Source: CAYOBW01 sp964402115 (GTDB taxonomy: Bacteria; Verrucomicrobiota; Kiritimatiellia; UBA8416; CAYOBW01). From it: a DNA stretch of 27,067 nucleotides. The notes below the pieces were generated by a model. That model saw only the letters and a program-made list of their open reading frames with translations, was not told the DNA's origin and made no database searches. Positions 23,938 through 27,067 of this stretch are shown piece by piece; position 1 is the stretch's first letter; each line of letters opens with the position of its first letter. The stretch covers positions 1 to 27,067 of the forward strand of contig CAYOBW010000073.1 of assembly GCA_964402115.1 (NCBI GenBank), in the 5' to 3' direction. A program made the position numbers and the translations under genes.

Positions 23938-23951
23938 TACCCGGCTGAATA

Positions 23952-23980
23952 TTGTGCTTCCGGACAAGAAAGGTTATTGT
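23952..23980 (+). promoter_or_regulatory. Candidate promoter just after the intron
   Basis: TTGTGC, 17 nt, TATTGT, starting 8 nt past the presumed intron end and 85 nt before the TTG start of the next gene. Moderate match to sigma70 hexamers with ideal spacing. Confidence 0.3.
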
Positions 23981-24064
23981 GAGTTCTTGAAACGCGATAG
24001 TCGTGGTGCGGCGCCAAGGCGCGTGGCAACGTTTCTCCGGGACAAGGTGTCAGGAGGTCCTTAG

Positions 24065-25086
24065 TTGAAGCTGGCCATACCGCTTTCAATCGTCATGCTC
24101 TGGGCGGTCTCGTCACCGCTGACGATTCTCGGCTCTGGTCTGAAATGCGACGCCCTCGCAGGGGAGGCTGCTTCTCTCGCCGTAATCGCGCGGCATGCTC
24201 CTGCAGTGGCGCGGGCCATCGCCAAGGATGCGGAAATGCGTGATCTGGTCGGGGCCGACAGGTGGCCGCAGGCGTTGCGTCAGCTCGCCAGGTTCGCGGC
24301 CAACACCAACGCTGACTGCCGTGCGGCGCTTGCGATCATAGGCGACACCGTGCCGCGCGTCAAAGACCAGATCGACGTTGTTAAACTGGATGGCGAGGCG
24401 GGGGAATGGGCCAAGTGCATGCGGGATCCGGATCTTGTCACCGCACATCTTGGAAAGTCTGGGCGCGACGTCTGGACAAAGGGTGCGGCAGCCGTCGTGC
24501 GGCAAGGCCGTCTCTATCTCATGGCCGGCTTAGCTGATCCTGCCCGGTACTTTTCTCGACCGGACGGAGAGCTGCGCCTGACCATTGACTGCAGGGGCGA
24601 CCAGGCGTGGGATGTGCGGCTGTCCCTTTCGCTTGTTAATGGTTCGTGGATTGTCATGGGCGACAGCCGGGCCAAGGACCGGCCCTTGTCCGCCGTCCAA
24701 GGCGTGACGCGGGGCGTGGCGGAACGCAGCGCCGCGATCCAGGATTTCGTGCCGCCGGCCGACGCCAAGCCGATTTGGGCCTTAATGGATCGATCGGCGA
24801 CCATGCCTGGCCGGCGCGATTCGATCCGGCGCGGAAGGTGTGGCTGTCCTGGCAGGCTGGCACGAAAGGCCGGAAAAACGTGCTGTACTTCTATATCGAC
24901 CGCCGGCCCGTGTTCTACTATGCCGTCGAAGCTGGCGAGTTTCGCATGGGTTACAGGAATGAGAGCCCTCGGATCTTCCCCTTCGTCTTCTGCCGCAAGT
25001 TGCAGGGTTCCGAGGTTATGGCACTCTCGCGGAACGGTATCCCGACCGCCGAGGTGCGGGAGTGGATGCTGACGCCGTGCTTCTGA
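24065..25086 (+). pseudogene. Exported protein of unknown function, split by a -1 frameshift
   Basis: Starts with TTG; AGGAGG 7 nt upstream makes this start convincing. Residues 1-30 look like a signal peptide or membrane anchor with a hydrophobic core (LAIPLSIVMLWAV). The first frame stays protein-like to PIWAL (about residue 240), then turns into Arg/Ser-rich nonsense. The next frame continues sensibly from codon CTT at 24781 (LNGSIGDHAWPARFDP ... KVWLSWQAG ... FYIDRRPVFYYAVE ... MLTPCF) to the TGA at 25086. Restoring one C in GGGCC at 24777-24781 would rejoin them into about 340 residues. I know no family; the late part is rich in aromatic beta-strand patterns like a ligand-binding sandwich. 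A 10-bp hairpin follows the stop. A sequencing error or a recent mutation are both possible. Confidence 0.7.
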
Positions 25087-25095
25087 CGACAGGAG

Positions 25096-25119
25096 CGGCC
25101 GGTCCTCCCGGGCCGGCCG
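25096..25119 (+). terminator. GC-rich stem-loop after the frameshifted gene (no U tract)
   Basis: CGGCCGGTCC and GGGCCGGCCG form a 10-bp stem with one G-T wobble around a TCCC loop, 9 nt after the stop codon. No T-run follows. Confidence 0.45.
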
Positions 25120-25288
25120 GGGCGGGTAAGGCGGCGTCATGGGGAGCGGGTCATGGCGCCTCAGCCTGGGCCGTGTCAGCGGGTCTTGGGTCCGGGCTCT
25201 GCAAGGAGTGAGCACCGATGCGCCATCCTTGACGCAAGCCCGGCGGCCGGGGAATCCTCTACCACATCTTGTTTTCCAGGTGTGACTC

Positions 25289-26635
25289 CTACTCTTTGAC
25301 GGGTGACCCCGTTCTCGCCAGTTCCACGTTCAGACGGTAGAATGTCCGAGTCGATGGTGCCGGATTCGTCACCACAACCTGAGCGCCGGCGCCGATGATG
25401 GGCGGGCCGTTCGTCTTCCACTCCGTGAACAGGTTGGTTGCAGACAAAATGCTGTAGATTCGTCCGGTAACACTCGCCCATTCGATGGCGGCGGCATCGC
25501 TGAGGGCCCGCAGAGATGAGATGTGCAAGTAGTCTTCCCGGTTCGTGGGGCATGTGCCGGCGATGTACTCGTCAAAGTCAACGCTTCGATCCGAATCGTA
25601 GTCGAGGGTCCCGTCGCGCGCGAGAGTGTGGAAGCGCTCCAGTTCCCAGGCATTCGGCAGGCCGTCTCCGTCGGTGCCGGGGATTTGAATGCAGTATGCC
25701 TTGTTCGTGACGGCGATGCCGTCACGGACGAGTTCGATGCGGATGGTGGAATTCGAGGGGCTGTAATGGTCCGGGGTCCATTCCAGGATGTTTGCATCGA
25801 TGCTTCCCTGGGCCCGTGTTTGACCTGTTCCCGTCGGTTCAGCAAGGCGGTAGGTCATGTTGGCGGCGTCCAGGCCCCTGGGCCACAATGGAAACCAGAG
25901 CGTTCGTCCCAGCGTCCACGGAGGGGCTGCCGGCGGGGGGCCGAATGGACGATTCTGGAATACATCGCGCAGTTCGGGCGCCCTATCCAGTGAAACGTTG
26001 GCCTGAAGCTCCCAGATCAGGTGGGACGCAAAGACGTTCGTTCGGTCGGCAGCCAGATTGATGACTGTTTGGGAGCCGAGGACGTTTGAATTGCCATGTC
26101 CGAACCAGAAACACCTGACTGAAGGGAAGATGCGTGCATCGTACGCTCCCGGATGATAGGTGTCCCCGTGCTGCAACTGGTACTGCTTCACCTCGCCCCA
26201 AGCAGCCTCACCATCACCGTTCGCATCGACTTCGACCAGGGAAACCGATCCGTCGCCAACGGATCCGGACCAGTACCAGGAGCATGCGGCGCCGCTGAAC
26301 TCATAGAAGAAGCTGCACCCACTCTCGTCTACCTCCGGATGCTGGGAGAAACCGTCGACCCCCGCATCCGGCACCCCCCCTTGCACTCCGCGGGAGTAGT
26401 CGGCGATGCAGAGCAGGTTGGTGGCATCCAGATACCCTTCGACAACCAGGTTCGTCAGGCGCCGGGGCCATGTGTCGGCAGGGTGATCGTTCGCGTACTC
26501 CCGCAGCGCCGCTCCGATCAGTCGCAACTTGTCGACCGCGTCGGCATAGTCCCTGGCCAGATCGCACTGTGCAGGCGTCGGAGGTGCCACAGCGACAACC
26601 GCGAGGAGCGCGAAAAGCAAGGCAGCACCTCTCAT
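25289..26635 (-). CDS. Secreted protein: pseudopilin-like N-terminus, EF-hand-like repeats, C-terminal module
   Basis: 448-residue exported protein. A signal peptide (residues 1-22, AAL.FALLAVVAVA ... PAQ) is followed by KLRLIGAALREYANDHP and a 'WPRRLTNLVVEGYLD' stretch, which resembles the globular start of type II pseudopilins of PVC bacteria, but the prepilin GF.L.E cleavage motif is absent. Calcium-loop-like DANGDGEAAWGE and DGDGLPNAWELE ... DYDSDRSVDFDEYIAGTCP (thrombospondin/EF-hand style) lie at about 157-168 and 350-395. The C-terminus (EWASVTGRIYSILSATNLF ... TFYRLNVE) is homologous to that of the Ig-like protein at 20424-22415. The start ATG overlaps the TGA of the upstream macro-domain gene (ATGA), with GAGG 5 nt upstream, so translation is coupled. 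Confidence 0.85.
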   Translation of the reverse strand: MRGAALLFALLAVVAVAPPTPAQCDLARDYADAVDKLRLIGAALREYANDHPADTWPRRLTNLVVEGYLDATNLLCIADYSRGVQGGVPDAGVDGFSQHPEVDESGCSFFYEFSGAACSWYWSGSVGDGSVSLVEVDANGDGEAAWGEVKQYQLQHGDTYHPGAYDARIFPSVRCFWFGHGNSNVLGSQTVINLAADRTNVFASHLIWELQANVSLDRAPELRDVFQNRPFGPPPAAPPWTLGRTLWFPLWPRGLDAANMTYRLAEPTGTGQTRAQGSIDANILEWTPDHYSPSNSTIRIELVRDGIAVTNKAYCIQIPGTDGDGLPNAWELERFHTLARDGTLDYDSDRSVDFDEYIAGTCPTNREDYLHISSLRALSDAAAIEWASVTGRIYSILSATNLFTEWKTNGPPIIGAGAQVVVTNPAPSTRTFYRLNVELARTGSPVKE

Positions 26636-26646
26636 CTCATCCTCTT
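26628..26646 (-). repeat. 19-bp repeat, copy 2 (ribosome site and start codon)
   Basis: Identical to 22648-22630. It contains the ribosome site (AAGAGG), the macro-domain gene's stop and the start codon of the secreted protein. Confidence 0.6.
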
Positions 26647-27067
26647 GAATCGGACGATTAACACCCGGGCGTCGGACTCAAGGCCGGCAAAAGCCTGGAG
26701 CATGCACGCAAGCGCCGCGTCGGCGGCAAATGCGCCTGAGCCGGCCCCAATGACAGGGAAGGCCACCGACCGGAACGGCCGGTTCCCGACTATGCACATG
26801 GCGCTGCACACCGACTTCATGATCGATGCTTCCGACGCACGCCAAAGCATGTTGATGCCTGCCACATGGATGATGCCTTTGTGCGGAAGGCGTCCCGCAC
26901 AGGTCAGAACGGCGCCACCCAGGGGAATGGCGCCCTGCCTTCCGACCTCCCGAAATGGAGCGAGTCCCGCGCGTCGCTTGATCGCGCCGGACACGCCTTG
27001 CGGCAGAAGCAGCCACCACGGGATGATGTTGCGATTCCAGGCGTTGACGATGACTTCAACGTCTTGG
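26632..27067 (-). CDS. Macro-domain protein, 3' part (5' end outside window)
   Basis: Macro (Appr-1''-p processing) domain protein, expected to bind ADP-ribose or related nucleotides or remove ADP-ribose; cytosolic. The frame is open to the window edge, beginning QDVEVIVNAWNRNIIPWW, so the internal GTG at 26994 is not the start. Domain landmarks: VIVNAWN (usually NAAN), GVSGAIKRRAG (the loop binding the distal ribose), IPLGGAVLT, GIIHVAG (usually VIH.VGP), and SVAFPVIGAGSGAF (the phosphate-binding loop, usually FPAISTG). The C-terminus is complete. Its stop overlaps the next gene's start by 4 nt, tying a cytosolic nucleotide-binding enzyme to a secreted protein in one operon. Confidence 0.88.
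   Translation of the reverse strand, partial: QDVEVIVNAWNRNIIPWWLLLPQGVSGAIKRRAGLAPFREVGRQGAIPLGGAVLTCAGRLPHKGIIHVAGINMLWRASEASIMKSVCSAMCIVGNRPFRSVAFPVIGAGSGAFAADAALACMLQAFAGLESDARVLIVRFKRMR

Larger units (their letters stand above)
23110..23944 (+). mobile_element. ORF-deleted group II intron (ribozyme remnant)
   Basis: The 3' end carries a domain V-like hairpin and a domain VI-like hairpin followed by TACCCGG, like the CTAC(C/T)CG ends of bacterial group II introns. Upstream, about 570 nt before the reverse transcriptase-like start contain stretches I associate with intron domain I (GCAAAGGTTAGCCACC, GATTGAGCCCCGAAACTG, GTGAAGTGACGAATGAAG) and domains II-III. That length is right for domains I-III, so the 5' end should lie near 23100; I see no decisive GTGYG boundary. 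The usual 1.2-1.8 kb RT gene in domain IV is reduced to a stub. The intron must depend on other copies if it moves at all. Long minus-strand frames inside it are shadows. Confidence 0.65.

Noticed and set aside
25176..25553. 125-codon minus-strand frame
   Set aside because: It overlaps the 3' end of the secreted protein gene in another frame and has no ribosome site or domain.
1..27067. tRNA, rRNA or CRISPR array
   Set aside because: No clover-leaf T-loop motif in a plausible context, no rRNA core sequence and no regularly spaced direct repeats were seen by eye.

Overview
This is a GC-rich bacterial chromosome segment. It most resembles the Kiritimatiellota/Verrucomicrobiota (PVC) lineage. 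The reasons are tandem GYF_2-like domains on coiled-coil proteins, a CdsA signature reading GMGGVLDVLD instead of the enterobacterial GHGG..DR.D form, secreted PQQ-repeat and SMP-30 proteins, and secreted proteins ending in a shared 'GR.Y.I ... FYR' C-terminal module. The assignment is an inference from protein style; there is no rRNA gene to confirm it.

Region 1 (1-7166, plus strand) is a compact housekeeping and envelope cluster: purA (5' truncated by the window edge), uppS, cdsA, dxr, rseP, ispG and a LysM lipoprotein. Dxr and IspG are two MEP-pathway steps that make isoprenoid precursors, UppS turns these into the undecaprenyl carrier, CdsA supplies CDP-diacylglycerol, and RseP is the intramembrane site-2 protease.

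Region 2 (7153-12901, minus strand) holds an M42 aminopeptidase followed by a three-gene coiled-coil set. Two paralogues each carry two N-terminal GYF_2-like domains and a very long coiled coil, and a third gene encodes a single-pass membrane protein with coiled-coil and proline-rich parts. I recognise no described system in this trio. It is the best candidate here for an uncharacterised cellular structure or scaffold.

Region 3 (13065-19945) has mixed metabolic genes: a secreted SMP-30/gluconolactonase-like protein, a secreted PQQ-propeller protein, glyoxalase II-like gloB, uronate isomerase uxaC downstream of a zincin-like metallopeptidase, an RluA-family pseudouridine synthase and a small lipoprotein.

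Region 4 (19946-27067) is accessory DNA with mobile-element debris. It contains an internally deleted IS3-type remnant near a 40-bp inverted-repeat pair, a large secreted Ig-like protein, a palindrome-rich stretch without genes, and a group II intron that has lost almost all of its reverse transcriptase ORF but keeps recognisable domains V and VI. These are followed by an exported protein broken by a single-base frameshift, a secreted pseudopilin-like/EF-hand protein, and the 3' part of a macro-domain gene whose stop codon overlaps the start of that secreted protein.

I found no tRNA, rRNA or CRISPR array. All boundaries of intron and IS remnants are approximate.
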